Shown here piece by piece: positions 24,367-35,689 of a stretch of DNA of 64,000 nucleotides. The stretch spans positions 1 to 64,000 of the forward strand of contig JAKUCV010001740.1 of assembly GCA_028386065.3 (NCBI GenBank), written 5' to 3'. The translations under genes and the position numbers were made by a program. This stretch comes from Turnera subulata. Lineage: Eukaryota > Streptophyta > Magnoliopsida > Malpighiales > Passifloraceae. Within the stretch, counting starts at the first letter, position 1, and each line of letters begins with the position of its first letter. Under the pieces are notes generated by a model. That model did not search any database. It was not told where the DNA came from and saw only the letters and a list, made by a program, of their open reading frames with translations.

Positions 24367-24566
24367 TGTTGGGAATACAAGTGTGGGTGGTGTATCCCAC
24401 ATCGGAAAGAAAGTGGTCAAGTGAGTAACATATAAGTGAAGTGGACCCATGTACCAAATATCTTAAGGTTTTGGGTTACCGAGTGGTGTCCTGGTCATGC
24501 ATATGGAGCTTACTTAGGCCTCGCGTATTGTCTCCCTAGTTTTCGGGCGACTCCCGATTCTTAACA
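24367..24566 (+). repeat. 5' LTR of the TRIM
   Basis: About 90 percent identical by eye to the 3' LTR at 25068-25266, which implies an insertion that is not very recent. Confidence 0.92.
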
Positions 24567-24680
24567 CGTGGTAGTGGAGCCGATTGTTCGGCTGGGACGG
24601 AATTGTTTGTGACATGGTGATGCTCCCGTGGTTGCTGCCCCCATGTGGAACGAAGAGCGGTTGGGCTCTTGGACCAAGCT

Positions 24681-24689
24681 CGCTGGTCC

Positions 24690-24724
<35 letters not shown>

Positions 24725-24801
24725 ACCCAGACTCCTACGGGGAGGCAGCAGTGAGGAATTTTCCGCAATGGGCGAAAGCCTGACGGGGCAATGCCGCGTG
24801 T
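24681..24801 (+). other. Chloroplast-type 16S rRNA fragment inside the TRIM
   Basis: About 120 bp match the conserved part of small-subunit rRNA: GATGATCAGCCACACTGGGA, then ACTGAGACACGACCCAGACT, CTACGGGGAGGCAGCAGTGA and TTTTCCGCAATGGGCGAAAG. The TTTTCCGCAATGGGCGAAAGCC form is that of plastid or cyanobacterial 16S rather than nuclear 18S. It is too short and too altered to be a functional rRNA. The sequence stops matching after GCCGCGTG. Confidence 0.93.
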
Positions 24802-25067
24802 TGGAGTTGTAAGGCGTGGCTTCGGATAAGAGTGGTATCGGCAGGCGCATGCTTCTGGGTGGCTTGGCTCCGCGGCCTAATCGAAGTTAGAACTCGTGGC
24901 TCTCGATGGAATGAACTCTTGGAGCATCGGCTGACGCTTGCTCCTGGAACGGGCTTGATGGCAGAGTGGGCTCTTAGTGATGTTGCGAAAAGTTTCCGAA
25001 ATGTTTCCGTTGTAGGGGGAGTAGGCCCAAGGTTCGATAGGAAGAGTCTTACACTTGAGGGAGAGAT

Positions 25068-25266
25068 TGTTGGAATACAAGTGTGAGTGGTGTATCCCAC
25101 ATCGGAAAGAAAGAGGTCAAGTGAGTAACATATAAGTGTAGTGGACTCATGTACCTAATACCTTGAGGTTTTGGGTTACAGATTGGTCTCCTAGTCATGC
25201 GTATGAAACTCACTTGGGCCTCGCGTATTGTCTCCCTGGTTTTCGGGCGACTACCGGTTCTTAACA
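25068..25266 (+). repeat. 3' LTR of the TRIM
   Basis: Pairs with 24367-24566; preceded by the polypurine tract and followed by the TTAAG duplication. Confidence 0.92.
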
Positions 25267-25361
25267 TTAAGAATAATAGTTTATATATAAAGTAGTTTTG
25301 AGGTTATACAAGTTTGGGAATTTACAATTAAAATAGCTTGAACGGTGTGTTAGGTACTAAC

Positions 25362-25698
25362 TGTTGGGATTTAGGCTGCAATTGGACATGACCCAAACTA
25401 TGCTTTAGCTTGAAGGAAAAGTAGTACAATTAATTTTGCTTGGAGTATCCTCCAAGTAGTAGCACCCTTAGCTATTATAAATAGGAGACTTTGGCTTGAT
25501 TTTTAGTAGAACTACAGAGTAACTGTGGGTGTGCGCCAAGAGTAAAAAAAAATCTTATGACTTGTGTTGAGTAGATTCTTTTGGAAGGTGATTAGTGAAG
25601 AATTGAAGACCATGGACGTAGTCAAGTTTAAGGCCGAACTACGTTAAATTCTTGTGTCCTGTTTATTTTTTGCGAATCTTTTGCAGTTTTCCCCAACA
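25362..25698 (+). repeat. 5' LTR of the deleted copia element
   Basis: Shares most of its sequence with 27122-27482, which has an extra TACTAATATTTTTATATT block. It contains a TATTATAAATAGGAG promoter-like TATA motif. Confidence 0.88.
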
Positions 25699-25729
25699 AC
25701 TGGTAGCGCAGCGAGGGTTCGATAAAGTT

Positions 25730-27121
25730 TTGCGATTGAGGTTTCCGGCACAAAGTTTGAGGTGAAACAGTTTGATGGCAAGAAGAATTTCAGACTCTGG
25801 TAAAGCAACATCAAAGATCTGTTGGTACAATAGGGGTTGACGAAGACACTCTTTGGCAAGGAGAAGAAGCCAAAGGACATGAAGGATGAAGATTGCGAGG
25901 AGCTCGAGTAGCGAGCTGTCAATACCATTAGATTAACTCTTGCGCTAGACATGAAGTACAGTATGATGGACGAGACAAGTCCGGTGGAGCTTGTGAAGAA
26001 ATTAGAAGAAATCTACATGCCATAGTCACCCACAAACCGTTTTTTTTGTGAAGAAGTTGTACCAATTGAAGATGCAACAAGGTATGCATATTGTAGGTCA
26101 CATCAATAGATTTAATAAATTGATTAAGGAGTTGACTAGTATTGATGTGAGGTATGAAGAAGAGGATAAAGCCCTCATGTAATTGATGTCTCCATCGCAT
26201 TCGTATGATAATTTAAGGAATTCACTGTGTATTGGGAAGCAGACTCTTTCAGTTGCAGATGTGACAACAGTGCTGATGGAGAATTTCAAGTTGAACTAGT
26301 CTAGTAGCAGTATAGGTGAAGAAGTTGCTGTAGCAGAGGTTAACCGGGATAGGGGCCCATCACGATCTAACAATTTTAGAAGAAATTCTAGTTCTGGTTC
26401 AAGAGGAAGAGTTTATTATAGAGATACAAAGGGTTACTACTGTCACGAGAAGGGCCATATCCAATTTTACTGTAAGCAGATGAAGAAGGACATGGAAGAA
26501 CTGAAGAAAATCACAAGAATTTTGGTGAGACTGTAATTGTTGAAGAAGATTCGGATGGTCATGCCTTCCTGGTACAAGAAGGAAAAGGTGAGCACACGGT
26601 TAAAGATTGTGGATTTTAGACTCTGCCTGTTCATTTCATATTTGTGCAAACATAGAGTGGTTTAGTAGCTACAAGCCTTGCAGTGACGAAGAAGCAGTAG
26701 TATTAGCAGATAATCATGAATTAAAAATTCATAGTATTGGTAGTGTGAAGATGAAAATGCATGACGGATTTGTGAATACTTTTGGAGATGTGAGGCACTT
26801 GCCGGAGCTTGGAAGAAATTTAATCTCCCTTGGTAGGCTTGATTCAAGAGGATGTGATTTTTCTTCTCGAGGTGGAGTTTTGAAGGTTACCAAAGGCGCC
26901 TTGATAATTATGAAGGGAGAATTGAAAGAGAAGAACCTTTACAGGTTGATTGGAAGTGTAGTAAAGACTAGGATGAAGGTTGAGGCTTATACGGTATTAG
27001 GCAGAAAGCAGAATATTGTTGCATCCAACAAGAGGAAGGTTAGTTTTGCAATGATAGCTAGTAGCAGCGAAGATAACCGTGCACCAATATATAGATCACC
27101 AAAGCAGCCCAAGGTGGAGAT
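25730..27121 (+). pseudogene. Copia gag and protease remnant
   Basis: Broken frames give VKQFDGKKNFRLW and ALDMKYSMMDETS, typical of copia gag (UBN2 type). A damaged zinc knuckle follows near 26430-26470 (YYCHEKGHIQFYC, with one cysteine missing). The open frame from 26607 encodes the protease region with WILDSACSFHI, where the usual DSG is DSA. Several TAG and TAA stops interrupt gag. The segment ends directly at the 3' LTR, so pol is deleted. Confidence 0.85.
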
Positions 27122-27482
27122 TGTTGGAATTTGGGTTGTAATTGGACTTGGCCCAAACTATACATTAGCATGAAGAAGAAGTAGTACAATTAATTTTGCT
27201 TGGAGTGTTCTCCAAATAGTATCTCCCTTAGCTATTATAAATAGGAGGCTTTGGATTTTTTTTTTTAGTAGAGCTACAGAGTAGCTGTGGATGTGCGACA
27301 AGAGTAGAAAAAGGTCTTATGACTTAGTTTAAGTAGATTCTTCTGGGAGGTTTTTTGTACTAATATTTTTATATTAGTGAAGATTTGAAGATCGTGGACG
27401 TAGACAAGCTTAAGACCGAACCACGCTAAATTCTTGTGTTCTACTTTATTTTTCGCGAATCTTTTGCAGTTTTTTCCCAACA
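27122..27482 (+). repeat. 3' LTR of the deleted copia element
   Basis: Pairs with 25362-25698; ends TTTTTTCCCAACA. Confidence 0.88.
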
Positions 27483-28540
27483 CTATGCCAACAAGGTGCA
27501 CTGATATTTTTGGAGCTCAATACATAAATATTCCAAAGTCAAACAGGCTTCCCTCGGACTAGCTTTGGGATGTCTGACCTTTTGAAAAATTTTCAGCAGA
27601 AAGTTGCAAGTGATGATAAAGTATGTTGAAAGGGTCCCTTGTTAGTTCGTAATGATTGTCGTCAGGCCGAGAAGTTAGCTGGTAGTGGAGCCAGAGTTCC
27701 TCTAGTATGATACGGGATTTCATGGACAAACTAAGTGGAAGTTGGTAGGCATGTGACAACTGAAGTCAGTGAAGGTTGGAAGTGTAAATCGGTGCCAGAA
27801 TGAGCATGGATAATGAGCGGCTTCAGCTAGACTTCTAGATGGAGAGGCATACGAATAAATTGATTCCACAATAGAATAGGGGTGATCTTGAGACTATATA
27901 AGGATGGAGCTATACAATTGGAGATTTCATAATTATATAGATATGCGATTCTGTAATTGCAAATAACTTAAATAAAGTAATTTTGAAGTTGTACAAGCAT
28001 GAGATTACAAAATTGAAAATAGCCTAAGATGGTTTGGCGTCACTATAGTGCATCTACTCTTTCCGGACTCATTTCATAAATACTCCAAAATTAAACGTAA
28101 TTTGCTTGTAGTTAAACGAATTAGCTTAAAATGGTTGGCTTCTGATACTTTATTTTTACAATAATAACACAATTTTAACATCAATGCTTCGTTCTTTCAT
28201 AAAACATTTGATCTTTTGTCAAATGTATATTACTTCAATACTAAGGTCTTGAATGGAATTCAGTCAACCAATCAAACCTCTTTTTGAAAGAAAAGCTCGC
28301 TCCGTCACAACCCACAACCCCGAATGAGAAGCGGCGCCACTCGAAATGAGAGGTGGAGGAATATTTGGGGGATCTTTTGTTTGATTCCCTTCAATTCATT
28401 GGAATTTAAGCTGAGTGTGAAATACTTAGCCCACAAAGGTGTTGGCAAGTTTTGGATTTAACGAATACCACAAACAGAGAAAGGGTGGGAAACAATGCCA
28501 AAATAAGACCTAATTAATAACTATGCTGAGTGAGATTTTG
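27483..28540. other. Intergenic DNA with second copy of the dispersed repeat
   Basis: The block 27890-28030 is related to the sequence on both sides of the TRIM. The rest has no recognisable gene. Confidence 0.5.
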
Positions 28541-28555
28541 GAGGCATGGGGTATT

Positions 28556-28741
28556 TTTTTTTGTGAAATAAAGTTTAGGTTGAGGGGAGGCTCCCCCCAG
28601 TCCAGGGCCAGGACAAACCACCGGACGCTTACGGTGGTATTTACAGATTACCCACCAAGAAGGACGGTCGGTGAGGTTCGAACTCTCTACCTAATGGGAG
28701 TGCTTACTGAACCTCAACTAACGAAGCCAACCCTCGTTGGC
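28556..28741 (-). mobile_element. tRNA-derived SINE with 15-bp target duplication
   Basis: On the minus strand the element has an A-box-like start (GAGGGTTGGCTTCGTTAGTT) and a B box (GAGTTCGAACCTC), and ends CCTCAACC with an A-rich tail. The 15-bp sequence GAGGCATGGGGTATT flanks it on both sides (28541-28555 and 28742-28756). This is a clear SINE structure. It is not the same family as the SINE at 22917. Confidence 0.85.
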
Positions 28742-28756
28742 GAGGCATGGGGTATT

Positions 28757-30314
28757 ATTTATTGTGGTATCAAAACCTCTTAACCAAGTATGTTCAGAAG
28801 ACGGCTAACCATAAATCAGAAAAGATCAAATAGTCATTATACCATAAAGAAAAGGAGAAAAGAGAATATTAAATTAGAATTACTTGACCTTATTGGAAAA
28901 GCACAGCTCGTCCTTTTTTTATGTGGTCGGGAATTTTGTCGGAGAATTCTTGTACAATTAAATCCCATGGTAAAGATTCCAAAACAAAAATCCATGGCAA
29001 AGAAAATTTCCAGTTTACAAACCAAACTACCTAGAACTGCAACAAAAAGATCCTAGAGTTAGAGAAATTTGAAATTACCTTAAAATACTGTTCTTATAAT
29101 TAATTTCAAGTTGATTAATTATGTTGTTATAATTGTTTCCAACTGCAAAAATGTTTTGTTAAAATATTTTCTTGACATAATATAACAAAGTCATTATTAC
29201 CAAACCAGCAGGGGGTCTGAATCTTAATTGTTTCCAACGGCAAAAATGTTTTGTTAAATTAAAAAGCACAAATTATGATTGATTAAACTTATGCGAATTA
29301 CAAGCGTAAAGGGCTTTGATGGGTCATCTTTATATACTAGATACTGTTCATTCAAATCGGCAAGATACTGATATAAGAGTCAATACCATCAACATACAGT
29401 TTCTCTCAATCTTATCCTTTACTTTTTGGTGGAACTGGAAACGAAGCAATGTACGTACAAGCTAGAAAAGATGATGTCAAACATGCAGAATTTTTATAGG
29501 CCTGCTCTGCATAATATGTTGATTAATAAACGTCAAACATGCAGAATTTTATAGCTTGATTACTACATAGTATAACAGAGAACTTGGCTAATTCTGCTTC
29601 CCATGACAGAGTATTTTATCATCCAAGCTTGTAATTAAACTAGTGAGTAATGACATGGTTTCTTTCTTATCAAGAACAACAAAAGAACCAACTGCAGGGT
29701 CGGCGCTAATAAGATTTGGCAACAAATCTTTAAGTATTTTAGAATGTAGACCAAGTATTACAAGAACATTCCCAACATATTCTTTCTTATGAGAACAACA
29801 TTATTGTTTTAATACATGATCCTCCTTGTTAAAGCAGATGATAAATAGTTATAACCAAACAAACGGCCGGATGTTTTTGTCACCAATTTTTGTACGGTAT
29901 ATCCCTGTCCATGTAATGTACATACTCCTTATGATTTTGGTGAAATTAGTTTTTATAATGTTGGTTACCAATTTCATCAACAATTAGATTCTAACTGTCC
30001 TATTGATCTTCTTCCTTTATTGGTCCCAGAAGTTGGTCATCAATATCTAATGGTGGATGTTCAAAAAAAAAAAAATCTATTAGTTTATAAACCAACATGC
30101 GGCAAATGCTTCCCGTCTTTTTGAGTAGAAGTTGGGACATCATAGCCACGTGTGCTGTGTGGGGTGGAGCAAGATCAATTAGGGCAAATCTCTAGATACC
30201 AATGTAACCAAATAAATTAATGAAATTGGAACATTCTTTTTTTATTTAAAGTTCCCTTTTGATGTAACCTACGTTATTTAATATAACCTCACTTTCACAT
30301 CAAGAGAAAAAGAA
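28757..30314. other. AT-rich intergenic DNA
   Basis: No gene is supported. A motif TTGTTTCCAAC(T/G)GCAAAA plus ATGTTTTGTTAAA occurs twice (about 29127 and 29228) and TCAAACATGCAGAATTTT twice (about 29476 and 29532), suggesting small duplications. Confidence 0.5.
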
Positions 30315-30372
30315 ACTGTTATTTTTTTTTTTTGAGAAACCATGCATATCTATTACGCAACTCTATCAAGCA

Positions 30373-30738
30373 TTACATAACGTTCAACACTTGGAGGTAA
30401 TTCCTCATCCCATACACAGATATTGGGATTACGAAGACCATCGTGTGCCGACAAATGAGCCACATGATTTGCATCACGTTAATATGTCTAACATGAAAAG
30501 AAATAAAAGAGACACTCAAAGATCCAATATCCTGCAGTAGAACGACAGCAAGGTTGTAAAGAGACGTCTTGCGTTGGAAGGCTAAGACCAGAGGAAGACA
30601 ATCCGTTTCCCAGATAACATTCCTATGCCCAGCGTCCACAGCTCTTTGTATACCAAATAGTCCGGCCATGGCTTCACCTACTAGTGGATCAAGGGCCCCT
30701 GAGACATGCTTGTAACCATGGAAAATGACAGAACCCAC
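30373..30738 (-). pseudogene. LINE RNase H domain
   Basis: Reads GEAMAGLFGIQRAVDAGHRN, VIWETDCLPLVLAF and FHVRHINVMQIMWLICRH. The pattern of E, D and H plus RHxN matches the RVT_3 RNase H found at the end of plant LINEs. The HVRRxxNxxAD motif is altered, and a frameshift separates it from the RT frame. Confidence 0.85.
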
Positions 30739-30885
30739 AGAATCGCGAGCAACAGCGCCAAGGCCAGAAGCATCAGGCTTACATGCCGCATCCGTATTAA
30801 TAGTGAGAGTACCCGGTCCCGGTGGTGTCCATCGATGGCGCCTAGATTGAGCCCCATCACTGGGTGTCGATTCCTTCTGATGCTC

Positions 30886-32418
30886 CTAGAGATAGTCTTG
30901 AAAACCATAGCTAGCAGTGAGAGCCACTCGGCGTGGATCCTCCACCTTATTTTGAAAAATCAGCATATTTCTGGCCTTCCAAATAGCCCACATGACAACC
31001 ACCGCATGACTATAGGATAACAAATCCATCTGCTCACGTAGGTCCTTCAACCAGTGGAAAATAGTGTCTGCAGCCGAAGAAGGAAGGGTCACCTGGGCAC
31101 AGCTCCATACCTGCTTCGACCTTCGGCAATCACGAAGTAGATGAAGGCAAGTTTCGTTGTCAAGTCCACACAGAGAGCATTGGATAGGTACTGGAATATT
31201 TCGCCGTATCAGGTTAGTTCTTGTTGTAAGAGCATCGTGGCTAATCCTCCATAGGAAGGTGCGAATCTTCGGCTGTAAAGGCAGTGACCATATCCACTTC
31301 CACCAGTACTGATTCCCCTGAACTCCACTAATATTGGATCCCTCCGGCATAGTCATCAAATAATGATAGCCGCTGCGCACCGTGTACTCACCACTCTTCG
31401 TGAACTGCCAAGCGAGCTGGTCAGAAGGCAGTCGGTAGCTAATCGGGATTTGGCAAATCCTTGTGACCATAGGAGCATCAACCAAGTTACGAATTAGTTC
31501 ACTTCTCCAACAGCGTGTATCCCCATCTATCAGATCACTCACATGAGCATCAACCCCCAAAGAGGCTCCATTGCAGAGCACAGGATGTAACAGGGAATCC
31601 GCTGCCCACACATTCGACCACGCCTTCACTGTCTTCCCATCCCCGATCACCCATTTAAAGCCACCCTTTAGAGCATCCCTTGCTGTCACAATGCTACGCC
31701 AAGTGTAGCTTGGGCAATGGCCCAACTGTGCATGTATAAAATCGCCTATTCGATAATATTTGGCCTTAAGCACAGTAGCTAGGAGGGTCTCGGGTTGTTG
31801 TTGAAGTCGCCAACCCTGCTTTGCCAACATAGCCAAGTTGAACTTGGCTAGTTTGCGAAAACCTAACCCACCAAGCTGCTTTGACATGCATAGTTTATCC
31901 CAAGCAACCCAACACAAACCATGTTTGCCCTCTTCATGTCCCCACCAAAACTTCCGGATGGCTCTCTCCATCTCATCACAAGTAGCATGTGGCAACAAGA
32001 AGCTACTCATAACATACGTAGGGATACTTTGCACCACTGACTTGATAAGAACCTCCTTCCCTGCTCGTGACAAAATGGTCTCCTTCCATCCACTTAGCTT
32101 CTTGCAGACACGGTCCCTCACAGAACTGAAGATAGCTTTCTTGGATCGGTCAATCACTGTGGGCAAGCCCAGATACTTTTGAAATCGGTCCACTGCCTTA
32201 ATACCTGTCCTCCGTTGGACTTCAATTGAAAACCGTTCATCCATATTTCGGCTTAGGGAGAACTCCGATTTCTCAAAGTTTGTACGTTGACTCGATGCTT
32301 CCTCATATGTCCTGATAACATGGACCAAAGCCTCAACTTCCTGCACAGTGGCTCTAGCAAAAAGGAGACAATCATCAACAAAAAACAAGTGACTAATAGG
32401 TGGAGCAGATTGTGCCAC
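30886..32418 (-). pseudogene. LINE reverse transcriptase C-terminus and zinc-binding domain
   Basis: A long open frame of about 510 residues. It includes HLFFVDDCLLFARA (the RT catalytic FVDD), the LGLPTVIDRSKKAIF region, and a zf-RVT-like domain (IWSLPLQPKIRTFLWRISHD and CSLCGLDNETCLHLLRDC). Its frame is lost near 30886-30900, just before the RNase H part. Confidence 0.92.
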
Positions 32419-32460
32419 CTTAACCCCATGAATCAGGCCCTGCTGCTCAGCGTGGTGAAT

Positions 32461-33437
32461 AAGAGCTGAGAAACCCTCAGCACAAAGGAGGAATAAATAT
32501 GGGGATAGAGGATCCCCCTACCGCAATCCTCGCGTAGGCCTGAAGCTAGAGCTTGGAATACCATTGATAAGAATAGAATAAGAAACGGATTAAAGCCTTT
32601 TTTCATCCTTGTGTTAGACCATAAAGTTGAAAGTCATCCTTGTATTGGTTTTGGTCTGTTTTCATCCCTCTGTCCATGGGTTTTAGCTTGTTTTCATCCC
32701 TCTAAATAGGTCAAAAAGGCAAACACAAGGATGAAAATAAGACAAACTTCACAAATAGAGGGATGAAAACAAGCCAAAATCTAATAGAGGGATGACTTCC
32801 AACTTTGAAGTCTAATACAAGGATGAAAAAACACTTTATTCCAATAAGAAACCGATGTCACACAGTTCATAATCAAAGATATCCATCTCTCACAAAATCC
32901 TAATTTACACATAATACTCTCCAAGAAAAACCACTCCACTCTATCATAGGCCTTGCTCATATCCATTTTTAGTACAACTGTTCCTCTCTTCCCTTTCCTC
33001 TTCTTACGCATATAATGAAAAACCTCAAAAGCAAGCAAAGCATTATCTGTTATCAAGCGCCCGGGAACAAAAGCACTTTGGTTAAGACTAATAACAGATG
33101 GGAGAATCTCTTTCAACCTATTAGCCAGGACCTTGGAGATTAACTTGTAAAAGACATTGCAAAGACTAATAGGACGATACTGGTGACATGACTCAGGGTT
33201 AGCAACTTTAGGAATAAGAGTAATAAAAGTCGAATTAAAATTACTAAAGCTATGGTTACTAGCTAATAAAGAAAGAACAATACTACTAATACTAGGACCA
33301 AGAATATCCCAAAATTGTTGGTAAAAAATAGCAGACATACCATCAGGGCCGGGGGCTTTAGTGGGGTGCATTTGAGCAAGAGCATTGTCATTTTCTTCCC
33401 TTGTGAAATCACGAATAAGAATTTCATTCATCTCCAC
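32461..33437 (-). pseudogene. LINE reverse transcriptase, N-terminal part, split by a MITE
   Basis: Begins near MHPTKAPGPDGMSAIFYQQF and continues with YRPISLCNVFYKLISKVLAN, QSAFVPGRLITDN and LKMDMSKAYDRVEW, the classic LINE RT blocks. The frame runs into the MITE at 32842. After the MITE and one copy of the duplicated target it resumes with LINGIPSSSFRPTRGLR, a TAG stop where glutamine is expected, and GDPLSPYLFLLCAEGFSAL. Confidence 0.9.
32587..32842. mobile_element. 256-bp MITE (copy 1, in the LINE)
   Basis: The ends GGATTAAAGCC and CTTTATTCC are imperfect inverted repeats of about 55 bp. A perfect 10-bp duplication AATAAGAAAC flanks it (32577-32586 and 32843-32852). The 256-bp element at 38301 is almost the same sequence. 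The 10-bp duplication points to the Mutator superfamily. Confidence 0.93.
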
Positions 33438-33451
33438 TGTTATTTTTTTTT

Positions 33452-35689
33452 AAGTTCCCTTTTTTTAAAAAAAAAATTTACAAAAGAATTATTGATCTGG
33501 AAAAACAAATGGGTCACAGTTAATTAGATTTAACCGGCTGGGCCGGTCCGGATTTGAAAACACACACTAAAAACTATGTTATTCTTATTTTTAGATGCTC
33601 CTTACTTCACAATTATAGTCTTGATCATCAGAATAAAAATATTGAATGTTAAATTATTAGCATTATGGTGAGAATGAGAATAACCTTATCTATATATATT
33701 CTCCGGTGGATGAAGCATAGGAATTGTAAAAAAGAAAGTTCTGTTTTTTCTTTGGAAGAAAGGAAGATAGAAACTCAAATCAATGGGGCAAAGCGAGCAG
33801 ACTGCATTTGTATTGCTAAGCTTTTTTAGGGACCTGTTGTTCGTGGGTAAACAATTGATACGGTCAGGGGGCAGGGCAGGGATGCTGCATTTCTAGTGGG
33901 CCTGTTGCTGGCTCGCGAGAGAATACAAGTTAACCCCACCGGCCACCACTAATAAATGGACCATTCTTTTTTGTATTATCGTATCATGGCGGGCTAATGA
34001 TGGCCTAAAATCCAACGGTTTGTCCCTTGAATAAGTCTACCGAAACCGCTGCACCATGCTTACCCCAATCCTTTTCCCCCAAATCCACCATGAGCCTCCT
34101 ATTACTTCCTCTCCGCAATAGTACTTCCACGACAACACAATTCCAAAAAGAAGTAATGAAATTACCAATAAGCCTAAGGTTGTTTTGCTTTCCTGGTCTC
34201 TTTCACCACCGATAGCTCAAGCCTCATTCAAACTTTTAACTTGATTGTTGAAGAACGAGAAAGGAGCGGGGAGATAGATCGGTGAGGATGGAAAGGAGTA
34301 TGGGTAATAGGAGAGGAGCTTGTTCACGGCGGCCTGTAGATGTGGAGGAGCTATGGAGGCAGAAGAGAAGGGAAGGGCGGCATGCAGCAAAAGAATTGAA
34401 AGTTTATCGAAAGAAAGAAGAGAAATTTTTTTTAGAAAGAATAATGAAAAGACGATAAAAAATAAAAGGAAGAATTGAAGGGATAGGGTTTGGTTTTGGA
34501 TCATTTAATCTTAGACCCTGTCCATAAGTAAAACTAAGAAAAAATTTGAAAAACTCAGCCCAAACCATAAATAATAGGCCTAACCGAACAATTAATACAC
34601 TTAAACTTTATAAAATTATTAAAGCGTGTTAAGGCTCGCGAGCCTAACGACTTATATATTAGAGGCTCGAGCTCGACTCGACTGATTAAAAAGCTCGATT
34701 CGAGCTCGATAAAATCGAGTCGAGTTCGAGTACTCATCGAGTTGATCTTGAGTGACTCACGAGTAGCTCGGCTCGTTTACACCCCTAGATTACGTAGAGA
34801 AAGCAAGGATTAAAAAGAAACAATGTTAACAGATAGATATTGATATTACTGGAGGGGCAAAATTAATATTAAGTCTATCTTACTTCGTTCTTCCTTTTTA
34901 ACTTCATTCACTATGTTTTCTCCTATTTTCTTTTTTTTTTTAAAGACAATCGGTTCCCATCTCATTCTCAAATTCGAAACTCTTCAACTATTAGAGGTTG
35001 CAATTCTTTGAAGTTGTAGGTATCAATATTTATATGAAGTTGCACAAGAATATAAACAAAACAATGAAGAATAAAACTTATATATTGAATTAAGCTACAC
35101 AACACCAAAATTATATTACAAAGAGTTACCCAAAGCATCCAGGTGATGATGGCCATTAACCACTCTTGCCATGTTAGAGTAGATATATTTGACATGTTGG
35201 GAATCAGTTATGAGTTTAACAAATAAACGTTACGCAGCTGAAAAATAAAACAGATAGAAAACTTACTTCTTTAGAACAACTGGACCCAAGATCGTTGTTT
35301 TTCCCTAGATTGTGGATTGATGTGTTGATCACGGGGTATAATTACTAGAAACTATCCATATGCCACCACCTAAGAATGCTTAACTAATTGAAGATGATAC
35401 TATTTTTAAAACAAAAGAGAAATCAGGAGGTCAGAGGGAGGAACCAAATTCCTATTTCTTTTACTCTGTGTATTTTCTTGTGTTGCTCTATTCAATAATA
35501 CAGAAGCTACCCACTAACTTTGTTATTGTCTATTTTCACAGAGAAAAGTTTGAGATAGTTGGAGATCAGCACACAACAAGAGTATAATGACAATTAATGG
35601 GTGGAAATAGAAATAATAGTGCCTACTAATATTATATAATTCATCATTACAAAATAGCACTGAACATAATGGTTCTAAAGCATAATAAC
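33452..35689. other. AT-rich intergenic DNA with a GAGCTCGA-rich patch
   Basis: No gene is supported. The stretch about 34630-34790 is rich in CTCGAG and GAGCTCG motifs and ends near a GTAAACGAGCCGAGC-type sequence (minus strand); this is common in plant dispersed repeats. Confidence 0.5.

Larger units (their letters stand above)
24367..25266 (+). mobile_element. TRIM-like LTR retroelement with a 16S rRNA insert
   Basis: The element is 900 bp with two LTRs of 200 and 199 bp that start TGTTGG and end TTCTTAACA. It is flanked by a perfect 5-bp target duplication TTAAG (24362-24366 and 25267-25271). A primer-binding-like site (TGGTAGTGGAGCC) follows the left LTR and resembles the initiator tRNA-Met site common in plants. 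A purine tract TTGAGGGAGAGAT precedes the right LTR. The interior has no gag or pol. The small size and complete ends fit a terminal-repeat retrotransposon in miniature, which depends on other elements for movement. Confidence 0.92.
25362..27482 (+). mobile_element. Deleted Ty1/copia retrotransposon with both LTRs
   Basis: Two LTRs (25362-25698, 337 bp; 27122-27482, 361 bp) begin TGTTGG and end CCCAACA. They flank 1.4 kb of internal sequence. A primer-binding-like sequence TGGTAGCGCAGC follows the left LTR and a purine tract GGTGGAGA precedes the right one. Flanking five-base sequences are CTAAC and CTATG, so the target duplication is not perfect. Only gag and protease remnants remain; integrase, RT and RNase H are gone. 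The copy is a deletion derivative. Confidence 0.88.
30322..33435 (-). mobile_element. 5'-truncated LINE (non-LTR retrotransposon)
   Basis: The minus strand encodes reverse transcriptase, a zinc-binding tail domain and RNase H, in that order, followed within about 40 nt by a poly(A) tail (T run at 30322-30333 on the plus strand). The endonuclease is absent, so the copy is 5' truncated, as is usual. The sequence ACTGTTA plus a T run is present at both edges (30315 onward and 33436 onward) and is the likely target duplication. A 256-bp MITE interrupts it at 32587-32842. Confidence 0.92.

Noticed and set aside
24681..24801. A 16S rRNA gene or a direct plastid DNA insertion
   Set aside because: Only about 120 bp match, with several changes, and both sides belong to the TRIM interior; no other plastid sequence is adjacent.
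24535..25100. Open frames across the TRIM interior and rRNA fragment
   Set aside because: They are produced by GC-rich non-coding sequence; no domain is recognisable and no LTR element of this size codes for protein.
28556..28741. A functional tRNA gene
   Set aside because: Only box A and box B similarities are present; no cloverleaf can be formed, and SINE features (tail and target duplication) explain it.
34027..34504. Small protein genes in the intergenic region
   Set aside because: Short frames without any motif or neighbouring splice evidence.
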